Assembly: GCA_030596915.1 (NCBI GenBank)
Contig: JAUVSX010000027.1
Location: 1 to 13,546, forward strand
Length of the DNA: 13,546 bases
From: Chloroflexota bacterium
GTDB taxonomy: Bacteria; Chloroflexota; Anaerolineae; B4-G1
Direction: 5' to 3'
The notes below the pieces were generated by a model. That model saw only the letters and a program-made list of their open reading frames with translations. It was not told where the DNA came from and searched no databases. Positions within the stretch are counted from its first letter, which is position 1. Each line of letters begins with the position of its first letter. Shown here one piece after another: positions 1 through 6,594 of the stretch. The translations under genes were made by a program, and so were the position numbers.

Positions 1-114
1 GACGATGATCGCGGAATCGTCCAGGCTGATGCGGTCACTGTGCCTGCGCAGCGAATCGAACACCGCGCCTGCATCGTGTTCGTTCTCGAACGTAATCACT
101 ATCAAGTTGGACAT
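1..114 (-). CDS. DUF1269-type protein, N-terminal fragment
   Basis: Only the first 38 residues are inside the window; the gene continues off the left edge. The start reads MSNLIVITFENEHDAGAVFD, followed by a basic stretch (SLRRHSDRI) and then DDSAIIV. The opening beta strand, the helix and the second strand starting at a 'DSAIIV' block match the N-terminus of the DUF1269 family, which is often linked to stress or membrane proteins of unknown function. The ATG at 112-114 is preceded by a purine-rich Shine-Dalgarno (GAGAGGAGAG), which supports the start. The usual glycine-rich membrane core of DUF1269 cannot be checked because it lies outside the window. The family call is by eye. Confidence 0.7.
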   Translation of the reverse strand, partial: MSNLIVITFENEHDAGAVFDSLRRHSDRISLDDSAIIV

Positions 115-458
115 CTGACTCTCCTCTCACATCATATCTCTTGAGCCGGCCCTGCCCCCACTCGTCGCAGGCACCCACGACCGGCAGCACCACCTGGTCA
201 GGCACGCGTGCACATGGGGGCACTCTCAGAGCGCGTTCTACTCTCTCCCCGCTCCTCACCTCCTCGTGACGGAGGTTGGCACGGTGGCCGGGCCTGCGGT
301 CAGCCCGTTGTGAGGTGGCCGCGGCCAGGTGGACGGATCGGCTCAGTCTGCGGTCGTCCTTGAGTAGGCCTGCGAAGGTCAAGCATGCTGCGATGCCTGC
401 CGCGAGGTCACCTCGCTGCGTGCCGCGCCCGCCGACCTCCGCAGGCCTCTCCTCAAAC
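115..458. other. Intergenic gap, no gene seen
   Basis: This 344-bp stretch separates two co-directional minus-strand genes. Reading frames here are arginine-rich out-of-frame translations with no recognisable protein and no ribosome binding site. It presumably contains the promoter of the DUF1269-type gene, but I could not find a convincing -35/-10 pair. The only ordered element is a 15-bp palindrome at 402-416 (GCGAGGT-C-ACCTCGC). Confidence 0.6.
402..416. repeat. 15-bp perfect palindrome
   Basis: GCGAGGT, one central C, then ACCTCGC. The symmetry is exact over seven bases per arm with a one-base centre. That is the form of a repressor operator rather than an RNA hairpin, because a one-base loop cannot fold. 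It lies about 290 bp upstream of the DUF1269-type start, which is far for a classical operator, so any function is speculative. Confidence 0.3.
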
Positions 459-481
459 CTACGGGATTTGGTCCCCGTAGG
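458..481 (-). terminator. Stem-loop at the stop codon
   Basis: CCTACGGG (458-465) pairs exactly with CCCGTAGG (474-481) around an 8-base loop. On the minus strand the hairpin overlaps the TAG stop (459-461) of the small membrane protein and is followed by TTTGAGG. The short U stretch makes it a weak intrinsic-terminator candidate; it could also act as a 3' stabilising hairpin. Confidence 0.45.
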
Positions 482-749
482 GCACGCGCGCCTTATTGCG
501 GTAGCTGCCGAAGTAGCCGGCCATGTCCGCGAAGATACCCAGGCCGAGTATGATCCAGTCGAAGCCTACAATGCCTCCTGGGAAGATAACTAGATACATC
601 AGAATGGTCCAGGGCAGGAAGATCAGGCCCAGGATCGCCCAGAACCAGCTATCGAAGGCCGCGGCAATGTATGCCGGCGAAATGATCCACCAGACGAGAA
701 CAGCCAAGCGCGGTCCAGCCAGCAGTAATGCGGTGAAAAAGCAACACAT
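459..749 (-). CDS. Small three-helix membrane protein
   Basis: A 96-residue, very hydrophobic protein. Likely membrane helices are about residues 3-24, 36-57 (WAILGLIFLPWTILMYLVIF) and 62-82, followed by a short basic/polar tail. The pattern GPRLA-VWW, FLPWT-MY, FPGG-GFDW reminds me of a conserved small membrane protein family in Actinobacteria and Chloroflexota that has no known function; I cannot name it. The ATG at 747-749 has a near-perfect Shine-Dalgarno, AAGGAGGA, six bases upstream, so start and expression are well supported. It stands alone between two gaps of over 300 bp and ends in a hairpin that overlaps its stop. No catalytic motif is visible. Confidence 0.85.
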   Translation of the reverse strand: MCCFFTALLLAGPRLAVLVWWIISPAYIAAAFDSWFWAILGLIFLPWTILMYLVIFPGGIVGFDWIILGLGIFADMAGYFGSYRNKARVPYGDQIP

Positions 750-880
750 CGTAGTCCTCCTTCTATCTTGGGGCGCTCAATGGATATGCGGCGCCGGGTA
801 CGGTTGCGAAACACACTATCTCCGAACTCAAGTTCCCGGGATTCGGCTGCAGTGACCTGGGTATCAGACTTTCAGCACAT

Positions 881-889
881 TCCTCCTTT
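881..889 (-). promoter_or_regulatory. Orphan Shine-Dalgarno with start-stop
   Basis: On the minus strand this reads AAAGGAGGA, a near-consensus ribosome binding site, followed at once by ATG TGC TGA (880-872), so the nearest start gives a two-codon peptide. A GTG three bases further on gives only a few codons before a stop. It may be a relic of a lost gene or a short upstream leader frame. Confidence 0.35.
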
Positions 890-1063
890 CTGATCGCTCG
901 TTCGGGGGGGGAGGGAGAGCAGTACCTCTCGGCTCGGAGTGCACGCCCGCATCTTTCTGGCGGCGTTGCTCCCGCCGCGCTGGCGTGTGATGCATCGACT
1001 TCCGGCAATCACGTGACCAGGTCTCTTCCCCAGCGACGGCTTCACCGGCACGCTTGGCGGCGA

Positions 1064-1102
1064 GGGTGGCAGCGGCCGGTCCTTCTGGAGCCGCTGCCAC
1101 CC
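1064..1102 (-). terminator. Strong GC-rich stem-loop after the SH3/META gene
   Basis: A 13-bp perfect stem, GGGTGGCAGCGGC (1064-1076) with GCCGCTGCCACCC (1090-1102). The 13-base loop can itself close with TCC/GGA. It starts 38 bp past the minus-strand stop at 1141. No U-run follows on either strand, so it is not a textbook intrinsic terminator, but its position suggests transcript end formation or 3' protection. Confidence 0.5.
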
Positions 1103-1140
1103 CCACTCGCCCTGGCGCTGTCCGGTTTGGCCTGGACCGC

Positions 1141-2250
1141 CTAGCCTGATATGAACACGAGGCTGCGGTTCCCGTCGGCGCCAAAGACCTCCAACTGGCC
1201 GGCGCTGATGAACACTCTGCGTGCCTGTTGCAGCAGCGACAGCACCGTGGCCTCCTGCTCCATGATCCCCTCTGGGTCTGAACATATCGCCTGGCTTGAG
1301 GTCAAGTTGCTGACGCCCAGCGTCTGCTCATAGGCTGTGAACCTGCCATTGTAGGTGTTGCAGCCGCCTGAGCCACTCAGGCTACCGTCGGGGCTGAATC
1401 TGGCCGTGACCTGGGTGCCCGGCAGCACCGTCTTCGATCCAGTGGAAGGGGAGCTGTAGGACGTCAACACCCAGCGCCCGCTCGTCAACCCCCCAACAAC
1501 GGTGATCTCGAGGCGCTGCGAGCTGGTGCTGTCGTCGGGATTGATGACCCGTAGCTCGTACGAGGTCGTGATCATCGGCTTCACGTCCCGGCTCCCCTGG
1601 CCCGTGACAGGATAGTCGAAGGCGTTGGCCCCCACGGGGAAGACATAGACGGCCTTGACGTTCTCCACGGACCACTGCAAGGTCGCCGCCTCGCCCGCAT
1701 TGATCGTTGATCGGTTGACACTGAAGTTGATGTTAGGCGCAGGCGTTGCGGTGGCCGTTGCCGTCGCCGCTGGAGGGGGCGTCGCTGGCACCGCCGGTGG
1801 CTGCACCACCGGCACATTGTTGGCGTTCTCAGCAGCGATGTACTCGGCGGCTGCCCACGCCTGGTTGCTGGGCGCACCGGGAACATCGAACACCCACCAT
1901 GTCCTGTCTGGACTGATGCCGATGATCTCGCCGACCGTGCCGTAGGGGGCGGTGCCCAGTACGGGGTATTGAGTCCCGGGACCCATACGCACGTTCACGC
2001 CCGAAGGCGCGATGACGACGCCCCTCGGCTTCCCGGGCTCTGGCGTAGCCAGCGGCCGCGTCGGCACAATCGTGACGCCCGGCGGTACCTCTGGCGTCAC
2101 GGGCGCCTGTCCCCCACCGTCTCCAAGCAGCATCACGATAATGGCGATGACGGCTATCCCTAGCGCCACCGCCAGGATGATCAGCAGGACGTTGGGACCG
2201 TCCTTCTTGGTTTCCTCGCTGTTGTTCACACTGACTTCCGGTTCTTCCAT
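1141..2250 (-). CDS. TM-anchored SH3 / Ig-like / META protein
   Basis: A 369-residue cell-surface protein. An acidic cytoplasmic N-terminus leads into one membrane helix (about 20-43), so the rest is exported. A Pro-rich linker is followed by a bacterial SH3-type domain (about 76-142; VNVRMGPGTQYPVLG is the typical opening, with a WWVF strand). Next come a Pro/Ala/Thr linker (146-172), an Ig-like domain (174-252; STINAGEAATLQWSVENV) and a C-terminal META (HslJ-like) domain (255-368; GRWVLTSY, SGSGGCNTY, EGIMEQEA). Cys297 and Cys323 match the Cys pair in the META repeats of the lipoprotein at 3542-5977, suggesting a shared disulfide fold. The ATG has AAGGAG nine bases upstream. SH3 domains of this type often bind cell wall; META function is unknown. 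Domain calls are from motifs only. Confidence 0.88.
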   Translation of the reverse strand: MEEPEVSVNNSEETKKDGPNVLLIILAVALGIAVIAIIVMLLGDGGGQAPVTPEVPPGVTIVPTRPLATPEPGKPRGVVIAPSGVNVRMGPGTQYPVLGTAPYGTVGEIIGISPDRTWWVFDVPGAPSNQAWAAAEYIAAENANNVPVVQPPAVPATPPPAATATATATPAPNINFSVNRSTINAGEAATLQWSVENVKAVYVFPVGANAFDYPVTGQGSRDVKPMITTSYELRVINPDDSTSSQRLEITVVGGLTSGRWVLTSYSSPSTGSKTVLPGTQVTARFSPDGSLSGSGGCNTYNGRFTAYEQTLGVSNLTSSQAICSDPEGIMEQEATVLSLLQQARRVFISAGQLEVFGADGNRSLVFISG

Positions 2251-2400
2251 TCTGCACTGCTCCTTTCGTTTCTGATTCTGGTGCGTCGACCTGTCGGCTT
2301 TGGCGACAGCTATGCGGCGCTGTGTCTCTGGAGGCCACCCACCCGCTGTGACGGGTCGAATCCAGCGTGCGCCAACCCGATGCCCCCACGGACCCTGCGC

Positions 2401-2429
2401 ATCATACTACAAGGCGTCCGCGCGTGCAA
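2401..2429 (-). promoter_or_regulatory. Candidate promoter for the SH3/META gene
   Basis: On the minus strand TTGCAC (2424-2429) and TATGAT (2401-2406) are separated by 17 bp, a sigma-70-like arrangement. It would give a leader of roughly 140 nt before the ATG at 2250. The -35 lies in the loop of the GC-rich hairpin at 2413-2439, which may matter for regulation or may be chance. Confidence 0.4.
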
Positions 2430-2468
2430 CGCGGATGCCCGCGCGCGTAGCGCGGATGCCCGCGCGCG
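2413..2468. repeat. GC-rich hairpin and 21-bp tandem repeat
   Basis: GGCGTCCGCG (2413-2422) pairs with CGCGGATGCC (2430-2439), with one G-U pair, around a 7-base loop. The block GCGGATGCCCGCGCGCG occurs at 2431-2447 and again at 2452-2468, a 21-bp period. CCGCGC/GCGCGG can form a second hairpin across the two copies. It sits just downstream of the four-TM gene and upstream of the SH3/META gene, so it could end one transcript or belong to a dispersed intergenic repeat family. Confidence 0.6.
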
Positions 2469-2493
2469 GGGGGAAGCGGGACTAGTCTGGCGG

Positions 2494-2865
2494 CTACTGT
2501 ATGTGTGCCCACTTGTCTTTGTATAGATAGCCCAGTATCACCAGCGGTATGATGTCGTGGAAGACGACCAGTTGCGAGCCGGTCAGCATCAGACCGACAG
2601 CGATGCCGGCCGCTGTCGAAATGGCGTACAGCACCAGCCCCCACTTCCGCCAGTTCCACGCTCCGATTGCGGCGACGATGTCAGCGAGCGAGAGGATTAA
2701 CAGCACTGGCAATGCCCACGGAACCGCGCGCGGCTGACCCTGAGCGTGAAGATCCCAGATCAACCAGGTCGCGAGAGCACTGTGGATGATGATGAAGATC
2801 AGAAAGGCGGAGAGGCAACCGCCCCGACGTTTCTCGCCTGCGTGGTTGTCTTGGCTCTTGAACAT
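2494..2865 (-). CDS. Four-helix membrane protein, unknown function
   Basis: A 123-residue integral membrane protein with a short basic N-terminus (GEKRRGG) and likely helices at about 17-37, 49-69, 74-95 and 99-116, ending in a charged tail (YKDKWAHIQ). No catalytic or binding motif is visible and I do not recognise the family; small proteins of this shape are often annotated as DUF or hypothetical. Start choice: an AGGAGG at 2878-2883 lies 12 bases from the ATG at 2863-2865 but only 3 bases from an in-frame TTG at 2872-2874. I prefer the ATG; the TTG would add three residues. It follows the PH-like membrane gene by about 100 bp, with a hairpin between them. Confidence 0.82.
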   Translation of the reverse strand: MFKSQDNHAGEKRRGGCLSAFLIFIIIHSALATWLIWDLHAQGQPRAVPWALPVLLILSLADIVAAIGAWNWRKWGLVLYAISTAAGIAVGLMLTGSQLVVFHDIIPLVILGYLYKDKWAHIQ

Positions 2866-2911
2866 GCTCTGCAAAGTCCTCCTCGTTCGCTGTTCGTGTA
2901 GGCCTCGCCCA

Positions 2912-2929
2912 CGCGCCGGCTTCGGCGCG
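2912..2929 (-). terminator. CGCGCCG-GCTT-CGGCGCG hairpin
   Basis: A perfect 7-bp GC stem with a tight 4-base loop, 38 bp past the minus-strand stop of the PH-like gene (2968) and upstream of the four-TM gene. There is no U-run after it. It is likely a transcript-end or processing hairpin. Confidence 0.45.
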
Positions 2930-2967
2930 CCATCGCATCCTGCTACACGCGACCGACGGTGCGCATT

Positions 2968-3492
2968 CTACTGTGGCCGCTGTGTTTGCGCCATCCTGGC
3001 CCCGATCGCGTCGGCCAGCTCGTCCGCCCTGCGCGAGCCGATCATCACCCACTTCCCGGTCTTCAGCTCGAGCTCGACGCCCAGGTTTCCGCTGATACTG
3101 TAGGAAATTCGATCGCGATGCCATCCCTTGATGCCCCAGCCCCCATACTCGCTAATGGGGCTGTACGTCCGCGCCTGATACTTTTCGATGTCCGCGAAGG
3201 GAATCCGCCGCCGCAGGAAGGGGACGTACCGGATATTGATCTGGTCCTCCCGGACCTCGACGACCAGCCGCATAATGATGAACCCGGCTGGAAATCCGAT
3301 GCCGAACACCAGCCAGATGAGCCACACGGACCAGTCGGACCCGGGGTTCGTGCCGACCGGGTGACCCAGGATGATCTGCTGCACGAAGGTGTACCAGGTC
3401 ATCGCGGCGATACCGGCGATTAGCAGCATCACCCACCAGACGCGGCGAAACCGCTGCACCCCGCGGAAGGCCACGCTGTTTTGTTCAGACAC
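2968..3492 (-). CDS. Two-TM membrane protein with a PH-like domain
   Basis: A 174-residue protein. Two membrane helices (about 17-42 and 54-76) are followed by a cytoplasmic-looking beta-rich domain (77-165) with the blocks PFADIEKYQARTYSPI, YGGWGIKG and SGNLGVELEL, then IGSRRADELADAI. This order resembles bacterial PH-like membrane proteins of the DUF6141 type; the function is unknown. The start is set at GTG (3490-3492) because GGAGGT lies six bases upstream; a further in-frame GTG at 3517-3519 has no such site and falls inside a hairpin. It follows the META lipoprotein by 49 bp with a stem-loop between, so it may be read through from that operon or be separate. No key residues can be assigned. 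Confidence 0.83.
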   Translation of the reverse strand: MSEQNSVAFRGVQRFRRVWWVMLLIAGIAAMTWYTFVQQIILGHPVGTNPGSDWSVWLIWLVFGIGFPAGFIIMRLVVEVREDQINIRYVPFLRRRIPFADIEKYQARTYSPISEYGGWGIKGWHRDRISYSISGNLGVELELKTGKWVMIGSRRADELADAIGARMAQTQRPQ

Positions 3493-3515
3493 AACCGTAC
3501 CTCCGTATGCGCCGT

Positions 3516-3538
3516 GCACCGCCCTGAAGCGGCGGTGC
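3516..3538 (-). terminator. Stem-loop after the META lipoprotein
   Basis: GCACCGCC (3516-3523) pairs exactly with GGCGGTGC (3531-3538) around a 7-base loop. It begins 3 bases past the minus-strand stop at 3542 and ends 24 bases before the next start. No U-run is present, so it may attenuate read-through rather than fully terminate. Confidence 0.5.
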
Positions 3539-3541
3539 TGG

Positions 3542-5977
3542 TTACTCGCTGGACGCTCCCGCGACGTAGGCTACCATCCGCGTGCCCTCGGTGTCCCTCA
3601 GCTCCAGCCGGTCGCCCTTGATGGAGAAGGTGGCCGCCGATTCGAGCGCGGCCAGGTACGCCTGCTCTTGCTCCATGATGCCCTCTGGGTCGTTGCACAT
3701 CTTGCGCGTGAGTCCAACGGGCCCGATGGTGATGCTGTCACCGTCGATCTGATAGGAAGTGGTGTATTGGTTGCAGCCCGCCGAACCCACGAGGCTTCCG
3801 TCGTCGACGAAAACAGCCGTGACATCGGTGTCTCGCAGCAGGGATGAGAAACCCCCGCGACCGTTGTTGTAGCCCGTCACCAGCCACGTCGTCCCCGTCA
3901 AGGAGGTTGGCTCGAGAACCTTATACCTCAGGATCACCTGTCCGCTCGAATCGGAGATGAGCAGTTGCTCATCCGTTGCCTCGAACGAGGCAGCCTGCTG
4001 CAGCGCTGCCAGGTAGGCTTGCTCCTGCTCCATCACGCCCTCAGGCGCGCCACACATCATCCTCGTGGAGCCCAGTGGACCGCTGATAGCCACTTGGTTG
4101 CCGTCGACCTCGTATGCGCCGAAGTAGTTATTGCAGCCGGCGCTCCCACCCAGCCGCCCGTCCTCGAACTCGATCGTGACCTCGGTGCCCGGTATCACGG
4201 GAACCTCCTGGCCATCACTGTCCACGTACGCCTCGAGCTTCAAGGGCCTGCCCTCCAGGCTCGGGCCCCTCTCCGCAAACTTCAACGTGGTTCTCCCGTT
4301 GGCGTCCATCAACTCCAGTTGGCTGTCTGTGATGCGATACGAGGTCGCCTGCTGTAGAGCGATCAGGTACGCCTGCTCCTGTGCGTTCAGGTCATCAGCG
4401 CACAGCATCATCGTGACGCCGAGCTGCTCCCCGATCGCCATCTGGCCGCCAGCGGCGCGATAGGAGCCGAAGTAGTTATTGCAGCCAGCACTACCGCTGA
4501 CCTCGCCATCCTGGAACTCGACTGTGATCTCCGTGTCCGGCAGAACTGTGGCCTCCTCGCCCTCGGCATCAACGTACGCTTCGAGCAGCCACGTTCTGCC
4601 CTCCAGGCCTGGGCCCATCTCCACGAATCTAGCCACGGTCATTCCCTCGGCGTCCATCAGCTCCAACTGACCCTCGGTTACCCGGAATGAGGTTGTTTTC
4701 GCCAGGGCCGCCAGGTAGCCTTGCTCCTGCTCCATCACGCCTTCCGGTGCACCACAGAACATCGCCGTAAGTCCGAGATGCTCGCCGATCGCCAGTTGGT
4801 TACCAGATAGCTCGTACGTGCCAAAGTAGTTGTTGCAGCCAGCGCTTCCCGCTACCTGGCCATTCTGGAACTCGGCCGACACCGCGGTACCTGGCAGCAC
4901 GGCGACCACCTGGGCCTCGTCGTCGACGTACGACTCGAGCATCCACGTCGTGTCCTCCAGGTCCTGCCCCGGCATCAGGAACCGCAGCACGGGATTGCCG
5001 CTAGCGTCCGCGAGCACCGCCTCCTTGTCCGTCACCTCGAACGTGGTTGCCTGCTGCAGAGCCGCCAGGTACGCATGCTCTTGCTCTGTCACGCCGTCAG
5101 GCGTCTCGCAGAACATCATCGTCAGACCTAGCTGGTCGCTGATCGCGAACTGGTTGCGTGAGATTTGATACGCGCCGAAGTAGTTGTTGCAGCCGGCGCT
5201 GCCGTTGACTGTGCCGTCGCGGAGTTCCGCGGTGATCTCGGTACCCGGAATCACCTGAGATTCTTGTCCTTCAGTGTTCGCGTACGAGGCCAGCACCCAG
5301 GTCCTACCCTCGAGGCTGGGCTTCTGCTGGACAAGCTCGAGCAGCGAATACTGGAGGGAGGAAGCGTCTGCGGGAGGATCGTCGACGGTGTCGATGCGCA
5401 CGAGCAGTTCGCACTCGTAGCCTTCCTCGTAGTCGAAGCCCGCAATCTGATCATAGAAGAGACCGTATTCGTCCTCTGGCCTTTCCTTGACCAGCATGCA
5501 CATCATGGGCCCCACTCCCACACACTCGGCCTTGTAGGGCCCGACCAAGAGCGTTTGCTCGGCCACGGGTCTCTTGTCCAAGACCTCCACCAACGTGTAG
5601 CGGAGGGAGGAGCCACCCGCCGGCGGATCCTCGACTGGATCAACGCGCACTCGCAGCGCGTACTCGTACCCTTCTTTGTAATCGAAGCCCTCGATCTGGG
5701 AATAGGAGAGGCTGTACTCATCCTCCAGGTTCTCTTTGACCTGCATGCACATCATCGGCCTCTCTCCCTCGCACTCGACCAGGCTGGGTCCGACGTAGAG
5801 GGTTACCTCGACCCCCTCCGGTTCTAGCTCGGGAGAAGGTTCTGGCGTTGGCGGTGGCCAGGGAGTCGGCGTGGGCTGCGGCGTCGGCGTCGCGGCCCCG
5901 CCGCACGCGACCAGGGCAATGGCTGCCAATACGACGACCACCAAACGAGACGTCCTGAGGACCTGCTGCGACACCAT
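3542..5977 (-). CDS. Lipoprotein with 2 DUF4377 and 5 META domains
   Basis: An 811-residue exported lipoprotein. The N-terminus has a basic region, a hydrophobic core and a lipobox LVAC with Cys25 as lipid anchor, then a Thr/Pro linker (26-55). Two DUF4377 repeats follow (about 57-135 and 142-216; each has MMCM, GFDY-EGYE and DPPA blocks), then five META (HslJ-like) repeats at about 222-336, 340-453, 458-570, 574-688 and 693-805. Every META copy keeps a Cys in GSAGCN and one near (M/L)(M/F/L)C, plus a (Q)EQ-x-YL-ALxxA helix. Copies 1-4 share CNNYFG; copy 5 has CNQYTT and is the most diverged. ATG 5977 is chosen because it directly begins the signal peptide and has AGGAGG nine bases upstream; that site abuts the stop of the pseudo-receiver gene, so the two are probably co-transcribed. 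Most META proteins have one domain, so the length is unusual. The biochemical role is unknown. Confidence 0.9.
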   Translation of the reverse strand: MVSQQVLRTSRLVVVVLAAIALVACGGAATPTPQPTPTPWPPPTPEPSPELEPEGVEVTLYVGPSLVECEGERPMMCMQVKENLEDEYSLSYSQIEGFDYKEGYEYALRVRVDPVEDPPAGGSSLRYTLVEVLDKRPVAEQTLLVGPYKAECVGVGPMMCMLVKERPEDEYGLFYDQIAGFDYEEGYECELLVRIDTVDDPPADASSLQYSLLELVQQKPSLEGRTWVLASYANTEGQESQVIPGTEITAELRDGTVNGSAGCNNYFGAYQISRNQFAISDQLGLTMMFCETPDGVTEQEHAYLAALQQATTFEVTDKEAVLADASGNPVLRFLMPGQDLEDTTWMLESYVDDEAQVVAVLPGTAVSAEFQNGQVAGSAGCNNYFGTYELSGNQLAIGEHLGLTAMFCGAPEGVMEQEQGYLAALAKTTSFRVTEGQLELMDAEGMTVARFVEMGPGLEGRTWLLEAYVDAEGEEATVLPDTEITVEFQDGEVSGSAGCNNYFGSYRAAGGQMAIGEQLGVTMMLCADDLNAQEQAYLIALQQATSYRITDSQLELMDANGRTTLKFAERGPSLEGRPLKLEAYVDSDGQEVPVIPGTEVTIEFEDGRLGGSAGCNNYFGAYEVDGNQVAISGPLGSTRMMCGAPEGVMEQEQAYLAALQQAASFEATDEQLLISDSSGQVILRYKVLEPTSLTGTTWLVTGYNNGRGGFSSLLRDTDVTAVFVDDGSLVGSAGCNQYTTSYQIDGDSITIGPVGLTRKMCNDPEGIMEQEQAYLAALESAATFSIKGDRLELRDTEGTRMVAYVAGASSE
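3563..5314 (-). repeat. Five in-frame META repeat units
   Basis: Units run at 4970-5314, 4619-4960, 4268-4606, 3914-4258 and 3563-3901, each about 340-345 bp and separated by 9-15 bp. The DNA stays most alike around the CNNYFG codons, where the plus strand reads close to GAAGTAGTTATTGCAGCC in four copies. The units are clearly diverged elsewhere, so the duplications are old rather than recent. Confidence 0.85.
5330..5809 (-). repeat. Two in-frame DUF4377 repeat units
   Basis: Units at 5573-5809 and 5330-5554 encode about 75-79 residues each. Both contain VGP, a Cys three to six residues later, PMMCM, GFDY-EGYE, an R-V/I-D strand, DPPA and SSL-Y. The second has an extra Cys (YECE) absent from the first. 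Confidence 0.75.
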
Positions 5978-5993
5978 CGTACCTGACCTCCTG

Positions 5994-6377
5994 TTAGCCT
6001 GCTTGTGATTGCCCAAGACGGGAGTCTGGCGCCAGCTCGGCGATAGCCTCTAGCAGTCGTTTCGGGCTCACGCCCTGCAACTCGGTCATGTCGGCGCCGG
6101 CTGCTTCGAGCGCCGGTCGCTGTCGCGACACCTCGACGAGTGCCAGGCAGCGGGTCGCGGGCCAAGCCGCCTTGATCCGCTGGACCTGCTCCACGGCCTC
6201 GTTCTTCGTGCGATTCGCATACAAGATTACCAGGTCCGGCTCCCGCTGTCCAGCCAGATCGAATAGCGTGTCAATGTCGACGGCATAGGCAAGTACGTCG
6301 ACATTCGGCACTGCTTCTAGCAGGACCGTGAGCGCGTATTCCATCCACGCTGGCGCGAGAGCTGCGATAGTTGTCAC
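5994..6377 (-). CDS. Degenerate receiver-domain protein
   Basis: A 127-residue stand-alone domain with the alpha/beta pattern of a response-regulator receiver: an opening strand TIAALAP, EPDLVILYA, TRCLALVEV, ALEAAGAD and GVSPKRLLEAI. Aligned to NarL-type receivers, the acidic pair (DD) is replaced by PA, the phospho-acceptor Asp by Tyr (ILYA), the Thr/Ser by Val and the conserved Lys by Gln (ELQGVSP). Phosphorylation by the usual chemistry is therefore not expected, and there is no output domain. The start is GTG 6375-6377; an in-frame TGA five codons upstream rules out a longer form. The nearby GAGG lies in a hairpin. Its stop is 16 bp from the META lipoprotein ATG and its end overlaps that gene's ribosome site region, implying one operon. 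It may act as a protein-binding pseudo-receiver. Confidence 0.8.
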   Translation of the reverse strand: MTTIAALAPAWMEYALTVLLEAVPNVDVLAYAVDIDTLFDLAGQREPDLVILYANRTKNEAVEQVQRIKAAWPATRCLALVEVSRQRPALEAAGADMTELQGVSPKRLLEAIAELAPDSRLGQSQAG

Positions 6378-6381
6378 AAGA

Positions 6382-6410
6382 CCTCGGATTCACCGGCCTC
6401 CTGGCCGAGG
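6382..6410 (-). promoter_or_regulatory. Hairpin masking the pseudo-receiver ribosome site
   Basis: CCTCGG (6382-6387) can pair with CCGAGG (6405-6410), and an alternative inner stem pairs GGCC (6395-6398) with GGCC (6403-6406). On the minus strand the GAGG next to the GTG start is inside the outer stem, so the two folds could expose or hide the ribosome site. The two stems share bases and exclude each other in part. Confidence 0.3.
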
Positions 6411-6563
6411 CGCCCCGTTCCTAAGCGACGCCGTCTTCCGTTCCACACACGAGATCACGCATTCGTTGTAGCCGCTTCAGCGGTTCCGCAACGGCGTGAC
6501 ACGCTCCGTCGCCGACGCCCCCGATGACGGCGCCCCGAGGAACGGGGGCTGGGAGCAGCGGGT

Positions 6564-6584
6564 GTGCTGACTCGCTGACTCGCT
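6564..6584. repeat. Octamer array, about 2.6 copies
   Basis: GTGCTGAC TCGCTGAC TCGCT: the same TCGCTGAC unit found at 8057-8149 and 12138-12167. On the minus strand it lies about 10 bp downstream of an extended -10 promoter, in the 5' leader of the pseudo-receiver gene. Confidence 0.75.
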
Positions 6585-6594
6585 CCTCCCCACA

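Larger units (their letters stand above)
750..1140. other. Intergenic gap with an orphan ribosome site
   Basis: These 391 bp lie between the SH3/META gene and the small membrane protein. I see no credible gene; the frames are proline/arginine-rich noise. Two things stand out: a strong hairpin at 1064-1102, just past the SH3/META stop, and a consensus ribosome binding site at 881-889 on the minus strand that leads into no open frame. The promoter of the downstream membrane protein should be here but was not found. Confidence 0.6.

Noticed and set aside
276..593. 105-residue plus-strand frame
   Set aside because: It overlaps the well-supported small membrane protein on the other strand and has no ribosome site or recognisable domain.
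872..1285. 137-residue minus-strand frame overlapping the end of the SH3/META gene
   Set aside because: Low-complexity Arg/Pro/Gly sequence, overlaps a META domain in another frame and runs through the 13-bp hairpin.
5165..5827. 220-residue open frame on the plus strand
   Set aside because: It is antisense to the META/DUF4377 lipoprotein, whose signal peptide, ribosome site and domain repeats are clear. The frame has no ribosome site and only mirrors the codon pattern of the real gene.
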